Of a stretch of 64,000 nt of DNA, positions 18,274-26,896 are shown piece by piece. The notes beneath the pieces were generated by a model, which saw only the letters and a list, made by a program, of their open reading frames with translations, was not told where the DNA came from and made no database searches. The first letter of the stretch is position 1; each line of letters begins with the position of its first letter. The stretch comes from JAFGUB01 sp050305515 (GTDB lineage: Bacteria; Campylobacterota; Campylobacteria; Campylobacterales; Sulfurimonadaceae). A program made the position numbers and the translations under genes. Where the stretch lies: assembly GCA_050305515.1 (NCBI GenBank), contig JBNLFL010000042.1, forward strand, positions 28,980 through 92,979. Direction: 5' to 3'.

Positions 18274-18281
18274 ATATCGGC
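18274..18281 (-). promoter_or_regulatory. possible sigma-28 (FliA) -10 element
   Basis: GCCGATAT on the minus strand matches the GCCGATAA consensus in 7 of 8 positions, 33 bases before the hypothetical gene's ATG. No matching TAAAGTTT-type -35 is seen, so this is weak. Confidence 0.25.
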
Positions 18282-18351
18282 AATTGGTCGTTTCGCTCCA
18301 GAGAGAATTGGAGTAGACTGTTGGAATACCTCTTATCTCAAAGGAGTTATC

Positions 18352-18792
18352 ATGCAAGTACGCGTTCTCATCTTCGGAACCCTTTTCCTCTTCGGAAACG
18401 TTGCTTACGCCCTGCACGAGGTTCAGCCGCAGAATCTGAACTTTGCCAAAGAGGAGAGTCAGAAACGCCTGCGCAAAAATGCGCGGGATGAGATACAGGA
18501 GCGTCTCGTCGCCCGTGGTATCGAAGCGGAAGCGGCAGCGACACTTGTCGAACCGATCGACACGCTTGACGAGATGCTTCTTCAGAATCTTCTTGGCGCC
18601 TTAAATACCGTCAGTTACGAGATGCTTATTGACGCACTGGCGACACGGGTGCTTTTCGGGCAGGATACCGATATGGCGCGTTATGATACTCTGGTGGCGA
18701 TAGCCCGAACCTTCAGCCCCTATCTTGAGAACAGCGTGCTCGAAAGACTTCAGGGGGTTGCCCGAAGCAACGCGCTTTTAGCCGACGCCTAA
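18352..18792 (+). CDS. hypothetical exported protein
   Basis: 146 residues with a signal peptide (MQVRVLIFGTLFLFGNVAYA) and a helical, charged mature part. AAGGAG stands 6 bases before the ATG. It overlaps the 3' end of ackA tail-to-tail by 15 bp. No family recognised. Confidence 0.75.
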   Translation: MQVRVLIFGTLFLFGNVAYALHEVQPQNLNFAKEESQKRLRKNARDEIQERLVARGIEAEAAATLVEPIDTLDEMLLQNLLGALNTVSYEMLIDALATRVLFGQDTDMARYDTLVAIARTFSPYLENSVLERLQGVARSNALLADA

Positions 18793-19887
18793 AAGGCGTT
18801 GGCACTCTTTGGCAATCTGCCACTCCTCATTGGTCGCAATGACCAAAATTCCGACACGGCTTTTCTCATCATGAACGGCGACGCATGGAGTGCTGTTTTT
18901 CCCCTCATCCAGTAAAATGCCGAATGTTTCCAGCCCTTTACATGTAAGGCTCCGTATGGGTGCCGCATGTTCGCCGATGCCGCCGGTAAAGACGATGGCA
19001 TCGACATGCCCGAGTGCCGCCATATAGGCACCGATCGTTTTTTTGAGCTGGTAGGTAAACATACTGATGGCCAGTGCGGCATCGTCGTCTCCGGAACGGG
19101 ATGCTTCCAGCAGTGTCCGCATATCGCTGGCACCGCCAACCGCTTTGAGGCCGCTGCGTTTGTTGAGCAGGGTGTCAATCTCATGAACGCTCAGGTGCTT
19201 TTCCCGCATCAGATACGGGATGATACCCGGATCGATCGAACCGCTGCGGGTTCCCATCATAATCCCCTCAAGCGGTGTCATTCCCATGGTGGTATCGACA
19301 CTCTTACCCGCTTCTATGGCACAGACGCTCACCCCGTTGCCGATATGCATGGTAATAAGGTTGAGCGCTTCGAGCGGTTTACCCAGTTGTTGCGCCGCCT
19401 GCACTGCAACGTAGTTGTGGGAGGTGCCGTGAAAGCCGTAACGTCTGACGTGATAACGCTCATACAGTTCATGCGGCAGGGCGTAATGATAGGCATACTC
19501 GGGCATGCTGTGGTGAAAGGCGGTATCGAAAACCGCGATGTTGGGCGTATGGGGTGATAGCGCGCGTGCGGCGATGATCCCTTCGATATTGGCGGGATTG
19601 TGTAGGGGTGCGAGCGGGGTAAGCGCTTTAAGCTCATCGATGAGTGCCGCGTTGATGAGGGTCGGGGCGATAAAACGTTCTCCGCCGTGAACCACGCGAT
19701 GGCCGATGGCATCGAGCGTCCGGATATTGACACCCTGCGCTGCAAGCTCATGCTGCATGGTTTCAAAACCTGTATGATGATCCGTGACCTCTTCGATGAG
19801 GCCGTGACACGTTACATGTAAGGCTTCTCCTTCAAAAAAAGTGTATTTGATTGAGGAGCTGCCGGCATTGATGACGAGAATACTCAT
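18778..19887 (-). CDS. ackA: acetate kinase
   Basis: 369 residues; converts acetyl phosphate + ADP to acetate + ATP. The ASKHA start NAGSSSIKYTFFEG, IGHRVVHGGERF, YGFHGTSHNYV, GNGVSVCAI and FTGGIGEHAAPIR are all present. It is a little shorter than the usual 395-400 residues. It overlaps pta by 4 bases. Two palindrome copies lie inside (18938, 19812). Confidence 0.96.
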   Translation of the reverse strand: MSILVINAGSSSIKYTFFEGEALHVTCHGLIEEVTDHHTGFETMQHELAAQGVNIRTLDAIGHRVVHGGERFIAPTLINAALIDELKALTPLAPLHNPANIEGIIAARALSPHTPNIAVFDTAFHHSMPEYAYHYALPHELYERYHVRRYGFHGTSHNYVAVQAAQQLGKPLEALNLITMHIGNGVSVCAIEAGKSVDTTMGMTPLEGIMMGTRSGSIDPGIIPYLMREKHLSVHEIDTLLNKRSGLKAVGGASDMRTLLEASRSGDDDAALAISMFTYQLKKTIGAYMAALGHVDAIVFTGGIGEHAAPIRSLTCKGLETFGILLDEGKNSTPCVAVHDEKSRVGILVIATNEEWQIAKECQRLLGVG

Positions 19888-21965
19888 AATGCTTCTTCCT
19901 GTGCCTGTATGGCGGTGATAAGTACGGTATTGACGATATCGGCCACAAGGCAGCCGCGGCTGAGATCGTTGACGGGTTTGCGCAGCCCCTGCAGTACGGG
20001 ACCGATAGCGACCGCACCGCTGCTGCGCTGCACGGCTTTGTAGGTGTTGTTGCCGGTATTGAGGTCGGGAAAGATGAAGATGGTCGCTTTTCCGGCAACG
20101 TCACTGCCCGGGAGTTTGGTTCTGGCCACGTCGGGATCGATGGCCGCGTCGTATTGGATGGGGCCTTCAATAAGCAGGTCGGGGCGTTTTTCCCTGACGA
20201 TCTGTGTGGCACGGCGCACTTTTTCGACATCATCGCCTTTGCCTGAAGTCCCGGTAGAATAGGAGAGCATGGCGATGCGCGGCTCAATGTCAAAAGATCG
20301 GGCACTTTTGGCCGATGCGATGGCAATCTCGGCAAGCTGTTCGGCTGTCGGGTCCTGATTGACGGCGCAGTCGGCATAGACGAGAACCTTGGTGTCGAGG
20401 CACATGAAAAAGAGACTGGAAACGAGAGAGATATCCGGCGTGGTCTTGATGATCTGCAGCGCCGGGCGGATGGTATCCTGCGTCGTATGGATGGCCCCTG
20501 AGACCATGCCGTCGGCATCGCCTTCTTGTACCATCATCGTGGCGAAGTAGGTGGCGTGCGCCATGGCATCTTTGGCGGCATCGAGGGTGAGCCCCTTGTG
20601 GCGGCGCACTTCGTAAAAATGCTCCACATAGCGATCCATCAGGGCGTTTTCGCAGGGGCAGACGATAAAGGCTCCGGAAAGATCGAGCCCCAGCGTGGCA
20701 CACTGGTGTTCGATAGTCTCACGCTCGCCCAGAAGGATCACCTCGACAGCATTACGGCGCAGCAAAATCTCGGCGGCGCGCAGGATGCGTTCGTCGCCGC
20801 TTTCGGGAAGCACGATCCGTTTTTTGTGGCTGCGGGCGCGTTCGAAAAGGCTGTATTCGAACATGAATGGGGTCGTAATCAGCGAAATGGCGGAGGTGAT
20901 GCGCGCTTCAAGCATCGGGATGCTGATGTTATTCATGAAGCTCCCCATGGCGAGTGCGATTTTACGGTCGCGGTTGGGGCGAATGGTCGCAGGTACGGCA
21001 TTGACGGCCATGATGGTCTGGTAGGTGTCACCCGGCGTTGCCATGATGGGAATGTTGAAAAAGCTGAGCCCTTTGATGAGCTTCAAGAAGCCTTCGGACG
21101 GTTTGAGTCCGCCGGTAAGTACGATACCGGCGATAGAAGGGAAGTCCTTGGAGTAGTTGGCGGTCAGTGCCGTGAGAATGACATCGAGCCGGTCGCCGGG
21201 GACGATGACGAGATCCCCGTCTTCAAAACGTTCAAGTACGTGTTCGACATTCATGGCGGCTATTTTGCTCTGGCGGATGATGCGGTCGAGATCTTCGGAT
21301 TCGCCCAGAAGCAGTTCGCAGTCGAGCGCATGCATCACCTCTCCGACCGTCGGTTTGTCGAGTTCGGGAATTTCGGGAAGAAAAAATGCGGGAAGTGCAT
21401 CGTAGGAATAGTGTGTCTGAAAGGCGTGGTGCACCGGAGCCTGCAGGCGGTTGACAAACAGGGCGATATGTTCGATGGATTCACTCTCGATGGTGGAGCG
21501 CTCGATGCTGATTTCATGCAGCAGATCGTCGTAGGATCGTCCTTTGCCGTTGATGACGCTGACATAGGGACTGCCAAGATTTTTGGCAATCTCGAGGTTG
21601 ATGTTGTACTCGATGGCCTTGTTGAAACGTTCACGGTTAAGCCCTTCTATCAGTACGAAGTCATAATCCGCTTCCAGTGCGCTGAATTTTTCGATCAGGC
21701 TTTCAATCAGCAGATGCTCGTTACCGTTTGAAAGCATCTGTTCCGCTTGTGATATTTCGAAGCCGTAGCATGATTCCGCTTCCTGATCGAGCGCGAAATG
21801 CTGTGTCATAAATGTGATATCGTTGTCGGGAAAGGTTTCAATAACGGGACGAAAAAAAGCAACCCGGTGTAAGCGGCTGCGTAGAAGCTCCATAATGCCC
21901 ATGGAAACTATAAGCGAGCCGGCATTGGGTTCGTGCGATGCAATATAGAGACTTTTTGGAATCAC
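19884..21965 (-). CDS. pta: phosphate acetyltransferase (long, three-domain form)
   Basis: 693 residues; interconverts acetyl-CoA and acetyl phosphate. N-terminal BioD-like P-loop-derived domain (SLYIASHEPNAGSLIVS, with no Walker lysine, as in E. coli Pta), a middle DRTGG-type domain, and the C-terminal catalytic PTA/PTB domain from about residue 375 (RIVLPESGDERILRAAEIL; MLSYSTGTSGKGDDVEKV). I chose the GTG at 21965 because AAGGAG lies 5 bases upstream. Partner of ackA in an acetate/ATP-generating or acetate-assimilating pair. Confidence 0.95.
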   Translation of the reverse strand: MIPKSLYIASHEPNAGSLIVSMGIMELLRSRLHRVAFFRPVIETFPDNDITFMTQHFALDQEAESCYGFEISQAEQMLSNGNEHLLIESLIEKFSALEADYDFVLIEGLNRERFNKAIEYNINLEIAKNLGSPYVSVINGKGRSYDDLLHEISIERSTIESESIEHIALFVNRLQAPVHHAFQTHYSYDALPAFFLPEIPELDKPTVGEVMHALDCELLLGESEDLDRIIRQSKIAAMNVEHVLERFEDGDLVIVPGDRLDVILTALTANYSKDFPSIAGIVLTGGLKPSEGFLKLIKGLSFFNIPIMATPGDTYQTIMAVNAVPATIRPNRDRKIALAMGSFMNNISIPMLEARITSAISLITTPFMFEYSLFERARSHKKRIVLPESGDERILRAAEILLRRNAVEVILLGERETIEHQCATLGLDLSGAFIVCPCENALMDRYVEHFYEVRRHKGLTLDAAKDAMAHATYFATMMVQEGDADGMVSGAIHTTQDTIRPALQIIKTTPDISLVSSLFFMCLDTKVLVYADCAVNQDPTAEQLAEIAIASAKSARSFDIEPRIAMLSYSTGTSGKGDDVEKVRRATQIVREKRPDLLIEGPIQYDAAIDPDVARTKLPGSDVAGKATIFIFPDLNTGNNTYKAVQRSSGAVAIGPVLQGLRKPVNDLSRGCLVADIVNTVLITAIQAQEEAL

Positions 21966-22079
21966 TGAAGCTCCTTTGTACTTCGCATAATAACAAAAAT
22001 TCGTCACTTTTCAGGTACTTTAATCTCAGTTAAGTTATTCTTTGTTAATATGATTAGCTATTATTCAAAGGAGAGATTT

Positions 22080-22340
22080 ATGAAAGTCGCAAGGTATGTT
22101 TTCCTTGGATCAGTGATGGTGACATTGTTGTTCGGGGCATCGGGTAAAGAGCTGGCGGCAGGGTTGGGTATCAGTGCCGGTTCCAAGGCAATAGCCCAAT
22201 GGAGTAAAGTGTTTGAAAAAGAGAGCAAAATGGAAAAACTGGGCATTGACAAGCTTTCGGAAGCTGACCGGGAAGCGTTGAAAAAATATCTTATCGATCA
22301 TGCCGCTGATTCAGATCAGCCGGAAGCGGCCGGATTATAA
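22080..22340 (+). CDS. hypothetical small secreted protein
   Basis: 86 residues: signal peptide MKVARYVFLGSVMVTLLFGASG, then a short charged helical tail rich in Lys/Glu/Asp. AAGGAG 6 bases upstream. It ends 17 bases before the porin gene and is probably co-transcribed. Family not recognised. Confidence 0.65.
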   Translation: MKVARYVFLGSVMVTLLFGASGKELAAGLGISAGSKAIAQWSKVFEKESKMEKLGIDKLSEADREALKKYLIDHAADSDQPEAAGL

Positions 22341-22357
22341 TTATGGAAGGGGTTACT

Positions 22358-23770
22358 GTGAAAAAATTGGTTACATGTACATTACTGGCATCGTCGATGC
22401 TGCAACTCTGGGCGGGAGAAGCTGAGTTACAGCAGCGTATTGATCAGCTTGAAAGCAAAATAGCCGACATTGAGCGTAAAAGTTCGGATTATCCCGATTT
22501 TGATGAAGTTGAAGAGCGCATTGATAAGATTGAGCTGGCGACATTGATCAACAAGATCAATTTCGGGCTTGATTTTCAGACGCGTATGGATTTTTTCGAT
22601 TACGAATACTCCGGTGGTGCGACGGCATCAAACAGTAATGTCTGGTCAAATCGCCTCAAAATTAATATGAACTCTGAAATTACCGATGACATGAAATTTA
22701 CCGGCAGATTGAGTATGTATAAAAACTGGTCCGATTCACAAATCAATGCTTTTTCGGGAAGCGACCCTATGCAGGGACGACGTCCGAACGACTCTTCGGT
22801 TTTCCTCGAACGCGCCTATGTGGACTGGACGGTGCTTAATGGAAACATCCCATTAACACTGACAATCGGACGTCAGCCGAGTTCGGACGGCCCTTCGCAT
22901 CAGTTTAAAGACAACACCGTGCGCAAGGCTACATACTCGGCGCTCAGTTTTGACGGCGCTGCGGATGGTATCGTAGCAACACTGGGGCTTGCGGCTACGG
23001 GTATTCCCAATGCGGCGCTGCGCGTAGGTTATGGAAAGGGCTTCCAAAGTCCGACATCGACAATGATGGGTTTTGTCGGAAATCCTGCTCCGGTTAAGGA
23101 TTCCAACGTACTTGGGGTGTTCCTCGATTTCGGTTTGGGTATGGATGGCTCTTTGGTACAGCTGAGTGCGGTATCGGCAACCGATGTCGTTTCCAACACT
23201 TCAAACGCAATGGGTTCAACCAATACGGATATCGGCGATGTCATGCTCTATACCGCCATGCTCGAGTTTACCAATCTGGCAAAAACAAATCTTGATCTGT
23301 TTGTACACTATGGTATTTCCGTGGCGTCACCAAACGGAAAAACCGGGGAGATGCTCATGCCTGACGGAAATGCATACCCGATGGGCCTTTTGACAAATAC
23401 TCCGGGTGATACCGAAGATAAAACCGGCAGTGCGTTCTGGGTGGGTGCCCGCTATACCTTCGAATATGCCACGATGCTGAATCAACCCCGTCTCGGAATC
23501 GAGTACAATCAGGGGAGTGAAAACTGGTTTAGCTTTACCCAGGGCTCCAATGACCTGCTGAACAAGCTTGCAACACGCGGCAGCGCTTTTGAAGCATACT
23601 ATATTCAGCCAATCAACCGTTATGCCAACCTGCGTCTGGGAGCACAGCTGATCGATTATGAGTATAGCGGATCCGGATATCAGATCGGTGCACCTATGGA
23701 AGTGGCAGATGTCGCGGGCACGCTGGACAAGATCAATAACTATTACCTGTTATTTCAATTGCGTTACTAG
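22358..23770 (+). CDS. DUF3373-family outer-membrane porin-like protein
   Basis: About 470 residues. A signal peptide is followed by a coiled-coil of Glu/Lys/Asp (residues 25-60: ELQQRIDQLESKIADIERK) and then a beta-barrel with aromatic strand ends, closing in YLLFQLRY. This plan is typical of DUF3373, a family found mostly in Campylobacterota. I chose the GTG at 22358 (GAAGGGG 5 bases upstream); ATG 22343 is the alternative. A one-mismatch palindrome (TTACATGTAC) lies in the signal-peptide codons at 22371. Confidence 0.85.
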   Translation: MKKLVTCTLLASSMLQLWAGEAELQQRIDQLESKIADIERKSSDYPDFDEVEERIDKIELATLINKINFGLDFQTRMDFFDYEYSGGATASNSNVWSNRLKINMNSEITDDMKFTGRLSMYKNWSDSQINAFSGSDPMQGRRPNDSSVFLERAYVDWTVLNGNIPLTLTIGRQPSSDGPSHQFKDNTVRKATYSALSFDGAADGIVATLGLAATGIPNAALRVGYGKGFQSPTSTMMGFVGNPAPVKDSNVLGVFLDFGLGMDGSLVQLSAVSATDVVSNTSNAMGSTNTDIGDVMLYTAMLEFTNLAKTNLDLFVHYGISVASPNGKTGEMLMPDGNAYPMGLLTNTPGDTEDKTGSAFWVGARYTFEYATMLNQPRLGIEYNQGSENWFSFTQGSNDLLNKLATRGSAFEAYYIQPINRYANLRLGAQLIDYEYSGSGYQIGAPMEVADVAGTLDKINNYYLLFQLRY

Positions 23771-23781
23771 CATCTCATAAA

Positions 23782-23803
23782 CTTCCTGCAGGAGTACAGG
23801 AAG
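23782..23803. terminator. weak hairpin after the porin gene
   Basis: CTTCCTG and CAGGAAG form a 7-bp stem with an 8-base loop 12 bases after the stop. There is no adjacent T run, so termination is uncertain. Confidence 0.3.
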
Positions 23804-23911
23804 CCAGAGGATGCCTTTTCAGTATCATGGAAGTCGGCGTAGTGCGTTGTACTTTAACTCAAAGCACGTTTAAATAGAGTTTCTCACAAACTCTGATATA
23901 AAAGGCAAAAT

Positions 23912-25549
23912 ATGTTGGAACGGATCAGCATCAGGGTAAAGATTTTAATTATTGTAGCGATGGGCATTGCAGCGCTTCTGATTTCGGGAATGATTGCCTT
24001 TAATGCTTTCAGCCGTTCCGGAGAGAGTTTCGCATCTTTGAAAAATCGTCAAATTCGCTTGATCATGGTTTCGAACGAGATCTCTTCGAGTGTCGCCAAT
24101 ATACAAAATTTGCTGCTTACCGCGTCTGCTTCCCGACTGAAACTGGCTGCCGGGTATAAAACAGAAATGAAGGCGATTGAACAAAATCTCGATCAGAACA
24201 TTGCCGTGTTACAGGAGCTCTCGAGTGAAGGGAGCATGAAGGAGCTGGTTCCGATTGTTGAAAATATTTCAGCCCGCCTGAAAAGTCTGGAAGTGATCGG
24301 TATGGGGATGGTTGAAGAGTATAACGATGAAGATTCGGATGATGAAGACCGGATTGATGCCGTTGCCGGGTTTAATTCCGTTGCGGTGAAAACTCAGGAA
24401 GAGCTTGATACCCTGACACGCTTTTCTTCTAAAATACTCAATAATAACATCACCGGATTCAGCGACACGCTTGATACATTTAAAAACATGATGACGATTG
24501 CAAGTCTGGTGTCCATAGTAGTGATGGTTCTTTTCAGTACCTGGATTGTCGGCATGATTCAACGCTCCATCAGGCATCTGCAGGGATTCATGGACGGCAT
24601 TATTCAAAATCACGATTTTACGCTTGAAAAAGCCGATCTCGGCAATGATGAGATTTCGACAATATACAAGAGCCTCAACCATATGACGGCATCGACGCGA
24701 TTGGCGCTGCATGATTCGAAAGTGAGCGGCCGCGGTACCATGGATGTCGCACAGAGAATGCAGCGCAGTTTTGGAACGATGCAGCAGGAGATTGACAGTA
24801 CCTACAGCATTATTTCCGAAGCTTCGAATTATGGGCAGGAAGTGAATCAGATGGTCAATGCCGCCATGTCTCAGGCTGAGCATGTGAAAGAGGAAATCAG
24901 TCAGGTTCAGGGAAATCTGAATCATGCAAATGACAATATCATGAAGCTTATCGGGGATATCAATACATCGGCAGAACTTGAAATGGAACTGGTTGATCAT
25001 CTTTCCCAGCTCAATCATGATGCCGAAGAGATTAAAAACGTACTTAACGTTATTTCGGATATTGCCGATCAGACCAATTTACTTGCACTCAATGCCGCCA
25101 TTGAGGCGGCACGGGCCGGAGAACACGGACGCGGATTTGCCGTTGTTGCCGATGAGGTACGAAAACTCGCAGAGCGTACCCAGAAATCTCTTACCGAAAT
25201 CAATGCGACGGTCAATGTAATTGTCCAGTCCATCGGCGATGTCAGTGAAAAGATGAATACCAATGCGCAAAGTATCCAGTTGCTGACGCAGGTTTCCTCT
25301 GACGTGGAAACACAGGTCACTAAAACGTTTGATACCATGAATCAGACGGCTGAGGCGATGGACCTTTCACTGGTAACACTGGGTAAAACCAATGAGAACG
25401 TCGGCTTCATCATCACAAAAGTTTCCGACATTAATACCAAGCTTCAAACCAATGTAAAAAGTATTACCATGATCTCTTCAGAGCTGGCACAACTGACGAA
25501 TAATGCCGTAACGCTCGACTCCAAACTGAGCCAGTTTAAAACCGAGTAG
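23912..25549 (+). CDS. methyl-accepting chemotaxis protein
   Basis: 545 residues. TM1 near residues 10-33, a helical periplasmic sensor to about 190, TM2 near 192-214, a short linker and a long coiled-coil cytoplasmic domain. The signalling hairpin tip DQTNLLALNAAIEAARAGEHGRGFAVVADEVRKLA is intact near residues 390-420. No C-terminal CheR-tethering pentapeptide. Ligand unknown. Confidence 0.95.
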   Translation: MLERISIRVKILIIVAMGIAALLISGMIAFNAFSRSGESFASLKNRQIRLIMVSNEISSSVANIQNLLLTASASRLKLAAGYKTEMKAIEQNLDQNIAVLQELSSEGSMKELVPIVENISARLKSLEVIGMGMVEEYNDEDSDDEDRIDAVAGFNSVAVKTQEELDTLTRFSSKILNNNITGFSDTLDTFKNMMTIASLVSIVVMVLFSTWIVGMIQRSIRHLQGFMDGIIQNHDFTLEKADLGNDEISTIYKSLNHMTASTRLALHDSKVSGRGTMDVAQRMQRSFGTMQQEIDSTYSIISEASNYGQEVNQMVNAAMSQAEHVKEEISQVQGNLNHANDNIMKLIGDINTSAELEMELVDHLSQLNHDAEEIKNVLNVISDIADQTNLLALNAAIEAARAGEHGRGFAVVADEVRKLAERTQKSLTEINATVNVIVQSIGDVSEKMNTNAQSIQLLTQVSSDVETQVTKTFDTMNQTAEAMDLSLVTLGKTNENVGFIITKVSDINTKLQTNVKSITMISSELAQLTNNAVTLDSKLSQFKTE

Positions 25550-25579
25550 ATTCTTTCCATCCGATTCTGTGAGACAGCA

Positions 25580-25621
25580 AAACACTTCCGCCCCTAGCGG
25601 AAGTGTTTCTCCTGTTTTTTT
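25580..25621 (+). terminator. strong Rho-independent terminator of the chemoreceptor gene
   Basis: A 12-bp perfect stem (25580-25591 with 25597-25608), 5-base loop CCCTA, then a run of seven T at 25615-25621 after a 6-base gap. Confidence 0.88.
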
Positions 25622-25681
25622 GATTACTGCTTGCTTAATAAAAGAGAAATATTACAAATATTGTAGATTTTGCCAAGTATA

Positions 25682-25729
25682 TTGACAAAAAATAATTTGT
25701 CAGATAAGATGACAAAAAATAATTTGTCA
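25682..25729 (+). promoter_or_regulatory. promoter overlapped by two identical 20-bp inverted repeats
   Basis: Copies at 25683-25702 and 25710-25729 are identical: TGACAAA-AAATAA-TTTGTCA, repeat start to start 27 bp. The first copy contains the -35 hexamer TTGACA (25682-25687); 17 bases on, TAAGAT (25705-25710) is the likely -10, which touches the second copy. A protein bound to both would cover the whole promoter of the two-ATPase cassette. Confidence 0.7.
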
Positions 25730-25741
25730 AAAGGATCTTTG

Positions 25742-26896
25742 ATGGCAATTATAGTTGGACAGAGCGTACGCGGCGAAGATTTCTGGAATCGTGAAAATGA
25801 AGTGAGTGCAATCTGGGATGCTATCGATGCGGGAAACCACATTTTGCTGGCTGCACCAAGGAGAGTTGGCAAAACCTCTATTATGTACAAACTGCTTGAT
25901 GAACCCAGAGAGAACTATATACTGATTTATGTCGATACCGAAGCGGCCTATAGTGAAAACGAGTTCTGGCATAAACTCTTTTATAAATTGATCGATCAGG
26001 AGTTTATCGGCACACTGCAAGCAAAAGCAAAGCATTTGTGGAAAAAGCTTGCCGGTATAAAAATTAAAAAAGTCTCCGCATCCGGTGTTGAATTTGGCGA
26101 CGGCGAGACGCTTGATTATGCGAGTGCCTTCAAAAAGCTGCTTCAAGATCTTGAAAGCCATCATAAAATTATTGTGATGCTTGATGAATTTGCCCAGACT
26201 ATCGAAAATATTACAAAATTTGAAAATGCAAAGAGCGCCCTGCATCTACTCTCTTTGCATCGGGAACTCAGGCAAGATGATGAGTTTTCAAAGAAAGTCA
26301 CTTTTATCTATGCAGGTTCAATCGGTCTGGAGAGTGTCGTCGCGAAGATGGGTGCGACCAGACATATCAATGATTTGAACAGTATTAAAATCCATCCGCT
26401 CTCATTGGAAAATGCCAAAGCGTTTACTGCGCAGCTCTGTCGCAATAACGGTATTAACATAGATGATGCCACTATTGAAATTTTATTGGAAAAAATAGAG
26501 TGGTTCATCCCTTTTTATATACAGCTTATTGCGCAGGAAATTAAAAAACTCAATCATTCAAAAGTTACATGTAACGATATTGACACAGCGATTCAAAACG
26601 CGCTGCAACATCGCAACCATTTTGAACACTGGCTTAGCAAAATAAGGGAAGCTTTTGAAAGAGACGATTTTCTCTTTGCAAAAGAAGTTTTAAATACTAT
26701 CTCTGAAAATCTGACTATTGACAGCGCCGCCATACAGAATATTGCCGTCAAATATGAACGCGATGAAGAGAGCACTCGGGAGACAATCCACGCGCTGGTG
26801 TATGACGGTTACATCAACAACAACGACGATGCCAGAGTGTATCGCTTCAACTCTCCGATTCTCAGAATGTGGTGGTATCACAATGTCGCCAACTAA
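25742..26896 (+). CDS. P-loop ATPase, first gene of the paired ATPase cassette
   Basis: 384 residues. Walker A APRRVGKTS at residues 38-46 and Walker B IIVMLDEF at 143-150 place it among AAA/STAND-related archaeal-type ATPases; the C-terminal part (ENLTIDSAAIQNIAVKYERDEESTRETIHALVYDGYI) looks like a winged helix. The GVEFGDGETLDYASAF insert lies between the Walker motifs. ATG 25742 has AGGA 6 bases upstream. AT-richer and codon-distinct from its neighbours, suggesting acquisition. It overlaps the next gene by 14 bp. Function unknown; defence or stress sensing is possible. Confidence 0.85.
   Translation: MAIIVGQSVRGEDFWNRENEVSAIWDAIDAGNHILLAAPRRVGKTSIMYKLLDEPRENYILIYVDTEAAYSENEFWHKLFYKLIDQEFIGTLQAKAKHLWKKLAGIKIKKVSASGVEFGDGETLDYASAFKKLLQDLESHHKIIVMLDEFAQTIENITKFENAKSALHLLSLHRELRQDDEFSKKVTFIYAGSIGLESVVAKMGATRHINDLNSIKIHPLSLENAKAFTAQLCRNNGINIDDATIEILLEKIEWFIPFYIQLIAQEIKKLNHSKVTCNDIDTAIQNALQHRNHFEHWLSKIREAFERDDFLFAKEVLNTISENLTIDSAAIQNIAVKYERDEESTRETIHALVYDGYINNNDDARVYRFNSPILRMWWYHNVAN

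Noticed and set aside
20526..21731. 401-codon plus-strand frame antisense to pta
   Set aside because: Shadow of the pta reading frame; low-complexity composition and no family features.
23872..23911. Sigma-28 promoter before the chemoreceptor gene
   Set aside because: TAGAGTTT resembles a FliA -35, but no GCCGATAA-like -10 lies at the right spacing; the 6-bp GAGTTT/AAACTC inverted repeat may explain the resemblance.
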